Below, piece by piece: positions 10,901 to 21,360 of a stretch of DNA of 64,000 nucleotides. Positions within the stretch are counted from its first letter, which is position 1. Each line of letters starts with the position of its first letter. Source of the stretch: Scortum barcoo (taxonomy: Eukaryota > Chordata > Actinopteri > Centrarchiformes > Terapontidae); contig CM041534.1 of NCBI GenBank assembly GCA_023238725.1, forward strand, positions 19,563,803-19,627,802, in the 5' to 3' direction. Below the pieces are notes generated by a model, which did not search any database, was not told the DNA's origin, and saw only the letters and a list, made by a program, of their open reading frames with translations. A program made the position numbers and the translations under genes.

Positions 10901-13111
10901 ATTAAAAAGGAAACTGTGAACATGAAACAGAATATCTGTTCCAGAAATGAAAGAGACGTGCGCTTTTTTAAACTTATTTTTTTGCTGATATGAAAGTGGG
11001 TACAGTAATCCAGATTTTCCCTCGGGTTACACCGTCATGTTTGGTGTTACATATCAACAATGTTCAACACCAATTAAATATTTTCCAGTTAGCATGACTG
11101 TGGTGTTTGTATTATTGCCATCCACTGTAGGTTAAAAATGTGAAATTTGGTTGAATAATGCATGTTTATGAGATATCTGTGTATCAAAACATTGTTGTAA
11201 CAGCAGTTAATGTTTTTTTTTACATTCAAATGTCCAAATTTGTGCATAGTAGTTTGAATTAAACCACTTATGTTCTGACCAAACTTGAATATATTTGACC
11301 ATATTTTGGCCCAAGATACGCCTAAAGACACAGCTTCTGTTTTTCATAGCACAAAATAAAAAACAAAATAATGAGGTTATAATTTTCAAGCTAACCTTGC
11401 TGCGTGTGAGCTAATCGTACTATCTACAAATGGAAGCTGTAAATTCTTATTGGGAACGTAGAGAGTGGGAGTGCTTTAGGAATAAAAAAATAAATCACTG
11501 CACTCAAACGACACTGTCCTTCTCCTGATTTTTGTCCTCTAAAACTTAATATAGATCTGTGTCTTTTCTGCCACACTGTAAAATGATCATGTATCTTTGA
11601 CTAAAATAGAAAAGACATAAAAGAAAAGAAATAAAAAAGACATATTATTGACTGTAATGGATGACCAATCTCATGCAAGTTTCAAGCTTCTTGATTTTTT
11701 TTCTTACACTGAAATTAATTCATTAACACCATCACTCGCTTTGGAAAGTAGTTATGATGAATAGTCTCAAGGATCATCAACGTGCCTTTTTCTTTAGCGG
11801 TTAAGCCTTTTTAAAAGCAAGACTAGAGCCTTAAACCTTTGTCACGCTGACGCAGGTGAAATAAAAGAAATAATGTCTTCAGTAGGAGGAGCTCTTTTTG
11901 ACAGCGATACCGACTCTCACCCACGACCACTTTGTTCTCTGCCTCGGCACTCGCTCTGCTTAAACAGTACAAAGGATGTTTCCAGCAGAACCTGCGAGTT
12001 GGAGACGAGGCGGACATCTATAGACTCCAGCCCGGGATGAATGGTTTGTGTAGGAGGGTGACGTTAAATTCGCTGTCTTCACGTTCACAAGTTTTGCTCA
12101 AAAGTGAGCCAACCAACACTTACTCAAAATGACACACTGTAGGTATTATGTAAGTTAATGTTCGTTTTATTCTTTCTCGGGAAGTCGAGTCAGCTTTTTG
12201 AGGTGGAATACATTTGTTGGTTGCGTTAAACAATCATTTTTGTCCACAATAAAAATATTTCCTGATCAAAACTAACTAAAAAAGTTTAATAATTGCATAG
12301 TTTTTTTTTCTTTGGATTAAAATAAAAAAGGTAAAATCAAGCCAGAACATGGCAAAATACTCAGCTCCTGTTTATTACAGCATGGTCAGTTGTGTTGACG
12401 CTCGCAACCAAAGCAATCAAACATAACTGTGGGCAACAAAGGTGTAAACAAAAAGCTAAAATTGAAATCTGCATATTTTGTCACATATTGGTGAAAATAT
12501 GAGTCTTGGGAACATCCTGATCATAGTTGGACAGTGGCGTTTTAATAGATATTGTTATGTTTATACCTTTCTATGAACATCGGTAAAATATTTCATATAA
12601 AAATGGTGAATAAAAAGTTAGTGTCAACACAATGTTTGCTTATGACGCACAATTTTTTAATGAATGTGAAGTTTTATTCCTTTTGATGTGCTGTAAGAAG
12701 TGTTGTTTTCACAGTAACCAAGAGTTTAGTGGATTGTTGTATGTACACTGTGTTCCATTGACAAACTCATAATAATAATAATTATTTGATTATTATTATT
12801 GATAATTATTAATATCGGAAAAGCAAATTCATATTTCTGCAGTTCATGTATGTGTTATATTTTGTTTTTCGTCCTTGAATAAAGGACACAGTCATTTCCT
12901 GTCAGACTGAGTTTAACCAGTCTTGCACTCTTCGCAGGATAAGCCGAACGCCGTGAGCGTGTCGGAGCTGCATGAAGCCTTGTCTCTGGGCTCTGTGACC
13001 GAGGACAGGAAGCTGTTCCTCTTGGCTGCCCAGCTGGACTCCGACGGAGCCCTGAGGAACTCCCGTCGGGGCCTGGACACCTTCCAGGACCTCCTTCTCC
13101 AGCTCGTCTGA
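4747..13111 (+). CDS. arl10: ADP-ribosylation factor-like protein 10 (three coding exons, N-terminal exon missing, frameshifted)
   Basis: This encodes an ARF-like small GTPase. The coding exons are 4747-4937, 9675-9850 and 12938-13111, all with AG/GT borders. Recognisable parts are the P-loop region 'LDGAGKSS', 'RGFNFMSLN', 'DFLEIGGGEDLRRYW' (the switch II position, with EIGG instead of the canonical DxGGQ, as in human ARL10), 'VLVYVVDSSDR', and NKQD split exactly across the last intron. The end is '…FQDLLLQLV' and a TGA at 13109-13111. Human ARL10 also has an N-terminal membrane-spanning segment and acidic linker. Here only a four-Glu run opens the first exon found, so a 5' exon must lie further upstream. 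The frame breaks in exon A between the P-loop and RGFN, where a tandem 'accc' appears duplicated. As read, splicing would lead to a stop early in the next exon. The gene identity is firm, but whether the break is real is not. nop16 follows in convergent orientation. Confidence 0.92.
4938..9674 (+). other. arl10: arl10 intron between exons A and B
   Basis: The 4.7-kb intron contains no recognisable gene. It holds short microsatellites, (TG)n at 6454-6469 and (CA)n at 7033-7048, an A-rich stretch around 7800-8110, an AT-rich self-complementary patch at 7955-7993, a run of 11 C at 8444-8454, a run of 14 T at 8492-8505, and a family C mobile-element fragment at 8762-9314. Confidence 0.8.
8762..9314 (+). 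mobile_element. Non-autonomous DNA transposon fragment, family C (AAGTACTTAAGTA type)
   Basis: The left end reads 'aagtaactaagtacatgtac' followed by 'cctttacttaagtaca'. The interior has 'ccactacaactacagaggga' and 'ttcactacatttatttgaca', and the right end has 'cttaagtacttctttttcca' then 'ccgtgg'. Left and right ends are inversely similar (…cttaagta / taagtact…tccaccgtgg). This is an abundant teleost element that I believe is hAT-like. A fuller copy is at 39580-40260. No open reading frame remains. Confidence 0.75.
9675..9850 (+). CDS. arl10: arl10 exon B (switch II to NKQ)
   Basis: The acceptor is 'ctctgctgcag' and the donor is 'gtaaac'. The first two bases complete Ile with the last base of exon A. 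It then reads GGGEDLRRYWSDYLRRTH, VLVYVVDSSDRCRFPLAK, AELHRLLRVEPQLPVVVLGNKQ with no stop and ends in phase 0 before the Asp of NKQD. Apart from the upstream frameshift it looks fully functional. Confidence 0.95.
9975..10200. mobile_element. Palindromic MITE-like element
   Basis: 'cattgatttccattca' at 10017-10032 recurs as its exact reverse complement at 10145-10160. Similarity continues outward to 'ttttagatttt' at 9975-9985, matching the complement of 'aaaatctaaaa' near 10189-10199. It also continues inward through 'caaaaatca' and 'ttgatttttata'. The whole is about 226 bp with a short central loop and no coding capacity, like a folded non-autonomous DNA transposon. No target-site duplication was identified. 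Confidence 0.65.
12630..12747 (+). repeat. 118-bp duplicated segment, copy 1 (intronic)
   Basis: This matches 15140-15257 base for base at a constant offset of 2510, with two mismatches and no gap. It lies in the last arl10 intron, about 190 bp before the final coding exon. It begins 'caatgtttgcttatgacgca' and ends 'gattgttgtatgtaca'. Confidence 0.95.
12938..13111 (+). CDS. arl10: arl10 last coding exon (C-terminal GTPase part)
   Basis: The acceptor is 'gcactcttcgcag'. The exon opens with the Asp of NKQD (DKPNAVSVSELHEAL) and continues with LGSVTEDRKLFLLAAQ, where LLAAQ occupies the position of the guanine-binding SAK-like loop. It ends FQDLLLQLV and TGA at 13109-13111. It is clean and in phase 0 with exon B. 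Confidence 0.95.
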   Translation, partial: DKPNAVSVSELHEALSLGSVTEDRKLFLLAAQLDSDGALRNSRRGLDTFQDLLLQLV

Positions 13112-15555
13112 TCTCCCACAGAGTAAAGAGATGGAGGGACGAAAAAAACAAAAGGCATGGCTTGAAGCAATCTTCCCTCTCCTCTTTCTCCTCCTCGTTT
13201 AAGCTCTGGTTTCATCATGAGGCTGAGGAGGAGGAGATGATGAAGAATGCAGGCATTATTGAAGAAGAGGAGATTGAGAAGGTGCCCAGACGGAGCGTGA
13301 AGCCCTCCTCGTCTCCTTTGTCGCCCTTTTTCGAACCACTTCAGTTGTTTGTTTGTTTTTTTTAAGAAGATTTTAGCTCCTTCAGCTCATCTCATCGCAC
13401 ACTTTTCTCCCGACTCATCTTACTCACCGGAGAAGAGGAGGTGCAAAGCGAGGAGGACGAGGACAGAAGGTCGGACAGCAGGATGAAGGTTTGTTCATGG
13501 AGTCCATGACTCAGAGCAAGTGTTCACCTCCTGTCAGTGATTCAGACATTGAAGCAGTCTTAATGTCAACTTGTGACAGGTTTATTTAAGCATGTAGATT
13601 CCACTGTATATGAGCTGAACTGAACTCTGTCATGTCTGTAGATGCATATACAGATTTTGTCTGGTTTGCTGTTTTCTGAAAGCCTGCGTGCGTGATCGGA
13701 GACGCCAGCAGAGCAGAACAGGTAATATTCAGGGTTGCCAGGTTGGAGCCCCTGGGGAGTAATATTGCACCAGCGCAGTGAATTCATCGACTGGGTGTTT
13801 GGAAGATACCTGCTGACTCCAGCTATGCCAAGGCTTTTCTGAGATCTTGAGGAGTTTTGTGGGGGAATTTAAAGGGACCCCCTGACACTCTGAAAAGCAG
13901 TGTGTTATTTTTCTTCTCACGACTCTTATCAGGTTGTGAGAAAATGTTTCAACACTTTGTCTCAACTTTCAACACAACAGCTTGGGAGCATTTTAAGCTT
14001 TGTTGTTTCAAACAAGTTCATTTTTGGATTATGTGTGTTGTCCCAACAACAAATTACAGCCAACTACTACACCTATTACTCTTATCTTTATCTTTTCCCA
14101 TTCTCAGCCAAAAACAGTGAATACATTAAACCTACAATTAATTTATCAGTTCCCATGCTCCCCTTTAGCACAGTTTTACCAGACTAAAGCAAAGTAAAAA
14201 GTCATGTTCTCTGTCTTTCCCTTTGGCATTGTGTATTTTACAGACCAGTGGAGCACCCAGACAGCAGCAGTCATTCCTTAACCAATTACATTATACATGA
14301 ATCAAACTCAACCTGAGGACAAAGATTTACACAAAAAATGGGCCATTGGAGCTCTATGGCACAAAGGAACAAGATCAGGCTTTGGTACTCACACAATGCT
14401 CAATAGTAGCATCAATTTGTTGCTGGCTCTGCACATCCTTTTTGTAGATAATAGGAAAAAATACTTCCAGACTTATCCTTTAAAGTCCAACAGAAATTAA
14501 ATTGGCTTTCTTTCCTATCTGCTCTCTAAATCACTTGTCCTGTTACCTCCTTTCAGAAGAAATCCAGAAACATAAATGTTCTAATTTTTGGTTTTATGAA
14601 GGCGCATTCTTGTTTTGCATTAATTTGAAGGAATATAGTTAGATCATCTGCGTAGATGGAGAACTTATTTCAGTACAGCCAATTAAATATTTATGTCGTT
14701 TTATGATAATAAAAAGCTACAAACCTAACATAAAAAACATGTTTAGATTCATTTTGACTAACAAAAGGGATGATTAAATGTGATTTCAGTTGGACTTTAT
14801 TGTTTTTGCTCTTTATTGAGCCAAAGGAGAAGTAAGAAGGGTGATAGAGCGTATTGTAAAGACAGGACCTGATATCAGTTTTAATTATCGCTCTATCTCT
14901 GTTCATTTAAGGTTTTAACACACTGCTTTAATCCAACTTTCATCCCCTTTTGAGTCCATACACTCCCAATCCTGTTTGTTCCACAGTTAGATCTCTGTGT
15001 AGAAGACAATAACCATTCACTCAGTAAACACACATCCTTAAATGTATAAATGCAGATGTAAAGTATTCGATTTTGATGCTACTTGGACAGATAAACTGGA
15101 ATTAACTAGAGGCTGATTTTAGATGCTGTACGTGTGCAGCAATGTTTGCTTATGACGCACAATTTTTTAATGAATGTGAAGTTTTATTCCTTTTGATGTG
15201 CCGTAAGAAATGTTGTTTTCACAGTAACCAAGAGTTTAGTGGATTGTTGTATGTACATTTTTTTTTTATAACCAAGGACTGCTCGTCATTCTTGTCTTTG
15301 TGTTGTGTAAATAGACCTGTTAGATAAGCATTCACGCATGTTTTTTTGTGTTTTATTGTTCTCTTTTAAAATGTCATTAATGTGTTGACTGCAGTTTAAA
15401 CAGTAAGTGTCCGTTGGGTTATCTGCTGCAGGATAGAAGCTCCAGGCTACATTAGCCGCTACAGTACTAATATAACACACCATAATGTCGAACTAGACTG
15501 TCAGTGTTCGAGCTGCGTTGTGTTTTTGACAAGTAGGAAGAATGCATGGAATAAA
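13112..15555 (+). other. arl10: Probable arl10 3' UTR and downstream sequence
   Basis: No coding exon is recognised. The first 350 bases are rich in gag/gaag and ctc, then composition becomes AT-rich. Candidate polyadenylation signals AATAAA are at 14708-14713 and 15550-15555, and which is used cannot be told from sequence. The second copy of the 118-bp duplicated segment lies here (15140-15257). Confidence 0.45.
15140..15257 (+). repeat. 118-bp duplicated segment, copy 2 (downstream of arl10)
   Basis: This is the partner of 12630-12747, with the same orientation, 2510 bp apart and only two substitutions. It is followed directly by a run of T (15258-15267), which could mark the tail of an inserted element or be coincidental. 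Confidence 0.95.
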
Positions 15556-16650
15556 AAAACATGATAACTCTGCTTCTGCTTTGCAAATCTTTGTACCTTT
15601 AACTCTCTATTGTGATCTCAACAGTGAAATACAGAATCTGTGGAGAACTCTTTTAGTGTGCTTTTCTTAAAACAATGGATTGCAATCTGTGACTTGGATG
15701 AGATGAAGTCACACATTTTACATTTTGTAGCAGCATTACTGTAATTAAGTTGTAAATCTAAAAAAGTGCAGGCAAATATTTGAAGATTTTAAAAAGCCAA
15801 TTAAATAAATTACCTTTATTTAATCTAATAATCCCATTTAGATGAGATGTACAACTGTAAACATGTAGGAAGAACACATTGCCAATAAACTAAATAGTTA
15901 TATATTAAACCTGTGTACACAACATGCACTCAAACAAGTTGGATTATGTGTAAAAACAACACAAATGGATCCATAAAATGTCCTAGCACAGAACTGGAAA
16001 ACAAGTCTTTCCCTCTGTCTCTGCTGACGGAGCATGTCAGTGCAAACACAGATAACATCTATAGGCTTCTATAGCTGTCCGACCTTGTTTTGCCAGGCAA
16101 AGTTTCAGTGTTGTCACAACATGCTATCAGCTCTGCGGGTTACCAGGACCGCGTGCGTGACTCCATCAGCAGTTACGTAGATGAAAACTCATCATCTTAA
16201 ATAAAGTTGTGGGACATCCGATCAGAATCTAAATTAAAAGAGAGATTCATAATGTCGTGAAGTGTGAGATGTGAAGTGAATTATTATCACGTTTCAGCAG
16301 TTACATTTTCCTCTGTGGGAGGATAATATGAGGGATAAAATAAGATGTGAAGTTATTTTTTCTCTTACGTCAAATTAATGTGGTGCAGTAATAGGTACAA
16401 TATTTCCCTCGGTGCTGAGATGTCACGTAGTTAAAGTCTAACTCTAGTTAAAGTAGTTAAAGTCTAATCTCTCTCTTTCACCTGGACTCTGCCCCATCTG
16501 CATGCTTTTAGTTTTTGTTTTGCTTTCATTTACAGCACCTCCCTCACATTATCTCCTGTGTATTTGTGATGACCTGTGATCCTGGTTATGGCAATGATTC
16601 ATGAATAAAAAATGACTTTAAGTAAGCATTAACCACAGAGTAGAGGCCCG

Positions 16651-16806
16651 TTGGTATTTGGTCAGTATTTTTGACAAATGTGGACCTGAACTAAAAAGAT
16701 TTGATGAAAATTCAAGGAATTAAAGTTATTAGGATTCATCCTCTGGGAACCATAAATGTTTGAAGATTTTATGGAATCCATCCCATAGTTGTAGAGATAT
16801 TTCACA
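16651..16806 (+). repeat. Teleost dispersed repeat, family B
   Basis: 'ttggtatttggtcagtattt', 'ttaggattcatcctctggga', 'accataaatgttt', 'ggaatccatcccatagttgt' and 'agagatatttca' follow the order of family B (compare 49840-50285). It is diverged and internally shortened. Confidence 0.8.
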
Positions 16807-17454
16807 ATTACTTGAAAGAAATTACACAACCTGTTTCCCAACATTTTAAAGTCAGTTTAAGTTTTTTTAAAGGAGTCATTTTTCATGTCAGGGTCTGTTC
16901 ATTTCTTTGTGGTGGACGAGTGTTAACACGATGTTCTGGGAAGCACCCACAGATGGTGTGAAGCACTGACCTACTTCCACTGTACCTTTGCTCTCCAAAT
17001 GCTCGTACTGATTAAGTTTCCTCCCTCCCGAGCGTGCCGAGGATGTTTTCTCTAAGGTCGAACACGTGACTCTGCAGGAATGTCCGGTTGTTTGGCTGAA
17101 CAAGGCTGTAAATGATTGACAGGATTCAGCAGCAGATGTAGGTCCAACTATTGTTTTCTGTTAACTTGTGCAGCAGATAATCTAAAACAACGACAGAAGA
17201 CAATATAGATAACGTGCTCAAAGTTAACGTGACACATAAAGGGAGAGAGTTATTGTATATGTTGGTTTTACCATGTGACTTATAGGTCAGCCATCCAGAC
17301 TTTTAAAAACATCAGTCAACCATTTTCATTTTGTACAAACTTTATGATCTCCATAGGATAACTTTCCTCTTGTGCCACCATGTGGTTTTACAGTTCTGTG
17401 TGAGGTATCTTAATTATGGGACAGATTAAACATTAACTTTGGTACCTTGTGTTT

Positions 17455-17592
17455 TAGTTCAAACATTAACGGTTCCCAGACAGAGTCCTCTGACTTGGTG
17501 ATTCCTTGATTCTTCATGCATCGCCACCCTAAGGTTAATTTTTTGGACTGAAACGTCTCAACTAATGGACAGATTGCTGTAAAATTCAGTGT
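17455..17592 (-). repeat. Teleost dispersed repeat, family B, partial inverted copies
   Basis: 'aaacattaacggttcccaga' and 'ctctgacttggtgattcc' match the inverse of the family B middle. 'ttttggactgaaacgtctca' and 'actaatggacagattgct' match the inverse of its 3' part. The block order suggests two partial copies side by side rather than one. Confidence 0.6.
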
Positions 17593-19373
17593 GTTTATGT
17601 ACATTTAAGCAGCAGTCTTCCTACAGTAAGTTGATTTCTTTTCTTAAATGTCGTGTAAATGAGAAACCTAATTTCTACAGGTGGATTTTTTCCCCAAAGA
17701 AAGTACATTTCTTGGCCAGTTGATGGATGACCTGGTTTCTAATCAGCTTTTTACACGTCCACATGTGCATGACAAAGATTTCAGGCAGTGAAAGTAACAA
17801 CAGAGAGTCTGGATAAAAAGATGTGTTCTTATGAGCCAAAGGATCCAAAATAAAGTTGGTGAGACATGTGATTATTGTTCACTAATTGTCTGCATTACCT
17901 GAATTGTCAGTGCTTAAAGGCTCCCAGTGGAGTTTTTTTTTTTAATTTACCTTTTTATTGTTTGTCCACGATCTACAGGGGGCGATGACGTTGGCATGTT
18001 AAAATGTTAGTGCAGTTCTGGGTGTTAAATGTAATTTTGACTGGATTCTCATCCTTATGATTTACAGAAAATGTTCTATCTGTAAAAACTGAACATCCTT
18101 GAGGGAAACACGTCGCTTTTACTGACAATGGAGCTGCAGGCGTTGCACAAGAACAGAGGGAAGGTTTTCCTACAGTTTTACAGCGTTCTAAAAGTTGTAT
18201 TTGCTTTGGTTACAACTCTCCTTATCTGCTTTCTTTCTATTGTGATCCTCTGCAGTCACGAGAGCAAACAAGAGGGTATTAAAGTGCAGTTTGTATGAGT
18301 CACCATCATGGGTAAATCCATACAGCTGGAAGTGAAGTGACTCAGTGCTCATGTATGTCCCACACACACACGACGGCGCTGTTGATGTATTTTTAGGGTG
18401 CAATCTGTACAGAATCGCAGCAGACACTCTTCTATAATTCAAGTTGCTTCCACCAGCTTTATTGCTGACATTTAAATTGGACGCTCCACTAGCAGCGATG
18501 TTTCTATCAACCTGTCAAACGAGCCTCTGTTGTTTACTTCACGCCATTTTCTCCCCGAGCTGTCAATGCGGCCACAGTTTTCCACGAGATGATGCATTTG
18601 TCTTGCCGCAAATGTCGAATACATCTCCAGGATCCCAAAGCTGGAGTCTGCGAACAGATGCCCAAGCCGTCACGACATCAGGAGGATATTCTCGCTAAAC
18701 TAAACAATCTGCTGAAGCCAAATTGAGCCAAATCTTGGATGTGTCGTATTCCCAAACTGATGCATTTAATAAAAGACAAGATTTTAAGTTTGCATTCAAT
18801 AACAGCAGCATCCATGAAGCCTTGATAGTGAGGCATCACCCGAGGATCATGGGATATGTTGCAGTTTGAGGATTTCAAAAGGACAAAGTGATACCATGAA
18901 TAGATAATATAAAAAAAAAGGTTTCATATGAGAAATACTTTGCATACACTACAGTGAAAGTGAGATGCCACCACAGTAACAGCTGCTTGTTATCTTCCAC
19001 CAAACTGCAGAAGACTGCACTTTTTGTGCTGCAACAACAAGGAATTGAGAAATTTTAAAAACACCTTCATAACTACCTGCAGGTTTCTTGGGATTTCATG
19101 TTAAGTGCTTCTGTAGCTCACATGTTTTTGCAAAACTTCACCGCAGAACGGAAGCGATATGAGCCCTGGGAGGATAAAATGCTGCACAACTTTAAAGAAT
19201 TTGTCTGGTGACACTCTGTTTTCTTCCTTGTCAACAAATCCCATGTTTCCTCTAACGTGTTACGCCTGATAACTCTCCTGATAAGCCTTTTTACGGTTTC
19301 AAACACTCATTTTTTTCTTTTCCTCTTGTGAATTTCCCAATCATTGTAGCTCCCTTGTTCTTTAAAAACCTAA

Positions 19374-19446
19374 AACAGTCCCCACCAAATGCTCCATTTC
19401 CTCCTGTTTGTTTGATAAAAACTACAATGAGTTGCTGTTTTAGGAA
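19374..19446 (+). repeat. Dispersed 73-bp repeat, copy 1
   Basis: This aligns without gaps to 24660-24732 in the same orientation, with 11 mismatches in 73 bases. The shared core is 'atttcctcctgtttgtttga' and the shared end is 'gctgttttaggaa'. The family is unknown to me. Confidence 0.8.
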
Positions 19447-20749
19447 ATCGCTGAGCCTTTGTTAAACATGAAAACACACATTTGGGAACCTTTTTTAAAG
19501 ATTTCTCTCCAGTCGCGATCAATGTGCTCGGAGCTGAGAAAAACAAACACGTCAGGTATTGATGGTACTGCACTGAGACTCAGACTAACTGGCTGTGGGC
19601 TGTCGTCTTTTTATTGTAAAAATGATTGACAAACACCAGACTGAGCCTGTAAAGCTTCATTGCCTTTTTTTCATGCAGCAACTTCTCTTCTTTGCTTCAA
19701 AGGTGATCACGGTGATCATTTATTTTCACTCAGCTGTCGACACAAAGTTGTGACTGTCTGTCCTCATCATCGTTTTCATCTTCACTCGCCTCCACTGATT
19801 GAATCGACCTTCATTACGACTCACTCCGATCCTCCAAAAGACACTGAAGCTGTTTTTATATTTGGAAGCTGTAATTCAATTTTATCACTCAAGAACATCC
19901 CACCTAAGCACATTTCTTCATAAACACATTATTATGACTCATCTTTACTCCCAGCTCTGGACAGTAAAATCACTTTAAACTTACTTTTTATCTGCTTTCA
20001 TTTAGTCACAACAAAACAGGTAAAATAGACGTGAAGAAACTGTATTTTATTTCTCCTGCTGGCTCAACATTCTGCAGTATATTTTTGTTTTATGGCATCT
20101 AAATGAGCCTTTTGTGAATCTAAGCAAAAAGTTAAAAATAAAAGTGGAAGTGAAATGTAATAAGTCACAATCGAGGTTAAAACTTGACCTTCACCGTGTT
20201 ATTCTGACCCAGCTGTTACAAATTCATCGACACAAATGGGTCATGTGGTTAACTGTGTTATGAAAAGAACATCCTATGTGTCTCAACAGAGCTGAGCTTA
20301 AACCTGAGACACACTGTCGTTCAAAACAACTGGCAACATTGATGTTTGATGCTTTCACTGAGGATGTATCATATGACCTGTGTAATCCCTCGATGGTCAG
20401 GACAACATGGAAAACACAAGACAACTCTGAGAGAGAAAGAAAAACAAGTCTGCTGAATGAGCTTCAAGGTATTTAAAATGATACGTTACAAATACATCTA
20501 TTGTGTTTGATAGTCATATCACAGAACACACAGCCAAGATCAGGACAACATTTCTGAAACAAAATGGGAAAAAAACAACAACAAACAAAACAGGAAATGA
20601 GAGTAACAGTAAAGAAATGTCCAAAAACACATGAAAGACTCAGAAGCTCATCCCTCAATGCTCAAGGACACTTCTCGTCACAAGGTTTCCATCAAAATAT
20701 AACACAAATGTAACCGAAATTTCAGAATATTTGAAAAAGAAAATGCAAA

Positions 20750-20755
20750 TTTATT
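20750..20755 (-). terminator. nop16: Candidate nop16 polyadenylation signal
   Basis: 'tttatt' on the + strand is AATAAA on the nop16 strand, about 480 bases beyond the stop codon. It is the best candidate seen downstream of nop16, but usage is unproven. Confidence 0.4.
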
Positions 20756-21237
20756 TGTTTCCATTCACCACTATTGTATGAATATTAGGAGCTGGTTGAT
20801 GGAGATAAACAGCTGAGGGAGCCACTTCCCCAGCTGCTGCAATTAAACCATTTCAGAAGAAGAGGACTTGATGAGATGACGTCATCCACTCGAAGCTCAA
20901 ATGACTGAATGACGTTTCTGTTTCATGTGTGAATGTGAAGGTCCTGATGTTTTCTGCTCAACACTTCAGTATTTCTGTTTCCATTTGGTGTTATATCTCC
21001 ACTATTTCCACTTTTTCTATGCGCAAATTAAAAATTGCTCATAAAAACAGGCGGATGGAGACAACAACATATGGCGCTGTTTTTTTTCTGATTACGGGTT
21101 GGTGTTCATCTGCTGTCTTTCACACTGGACTTCTGTCACAGTCTGAACGTCTCCTGTCCCTCCAAGAACGAGGTCTAAAAGTCCAGAGCGTGATTTCGAC
21201 GATCCTCCGTCGCTACTGGACCATCGGCTCTGGAAGC

Positions 21238-21360
21238 TCAAGCGACTTGACAGATGAAGGCGTCGTAGTGCGCCGGGTGGCAGCGCTTGTACTCGTTGAT
21301 TTTCCTCTTGATCTGTTTGGGCGTGTCCTGGTAATAGTTCTTCTCGTCTCTGGCCATCGC
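21238..21360 (-). CDS. nop16: nop16 exon 5 (C-terminal hallmark motif and stop)
   Basis: After acceptor 'ctttgctgcag' it reads AMARDEKNYYQDTPKQIKRK then INEYKRCHPAHYDAFICQVA and TGA. The MARDEKNYYQDTPKQI segment is nearly identical to human NOP16 and fixes the identification. Confidence 0.97.
   Translation of the reverse strand, partial: AMARDEKNYYQDTPKQIKRKINEYKRCHPAHYDAFICQVA

Larger units (their letters stand above)
9851..12937 (+). other. arl10: arl10 intron between exons B and C
   Basis: The 3.1-kb AT-rich intron holds a palindromic MITE-like element (9975-10200), the first copy of a 118-bp duplicated segment (12630-12747) and an (ATA/ATT)-rich self-complementary patch (12768-12812). 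No other coding sequence is recognised. Confidence 0.8.
15556..20749. other. Intergenic region between convergent arl10 and nop16
   Basis: No gene is supported in this 5.2-kb AT-rich stretch. It holds family B repeat fragments at 16651-16806 and 17455-17592 and one member of a dispersed repeat pair at 19374-19446. Longer open frames (for example 18444-18698, 19660-19923) show no recognisable domains or splice context. Confidence 0.6.

Noticed and set aside
13162..13365. Glu-rich small open frame just after arl10
   Set aside because: It is in the probable 3' UTR. The gag/gaag low-complexity sequence explains it.
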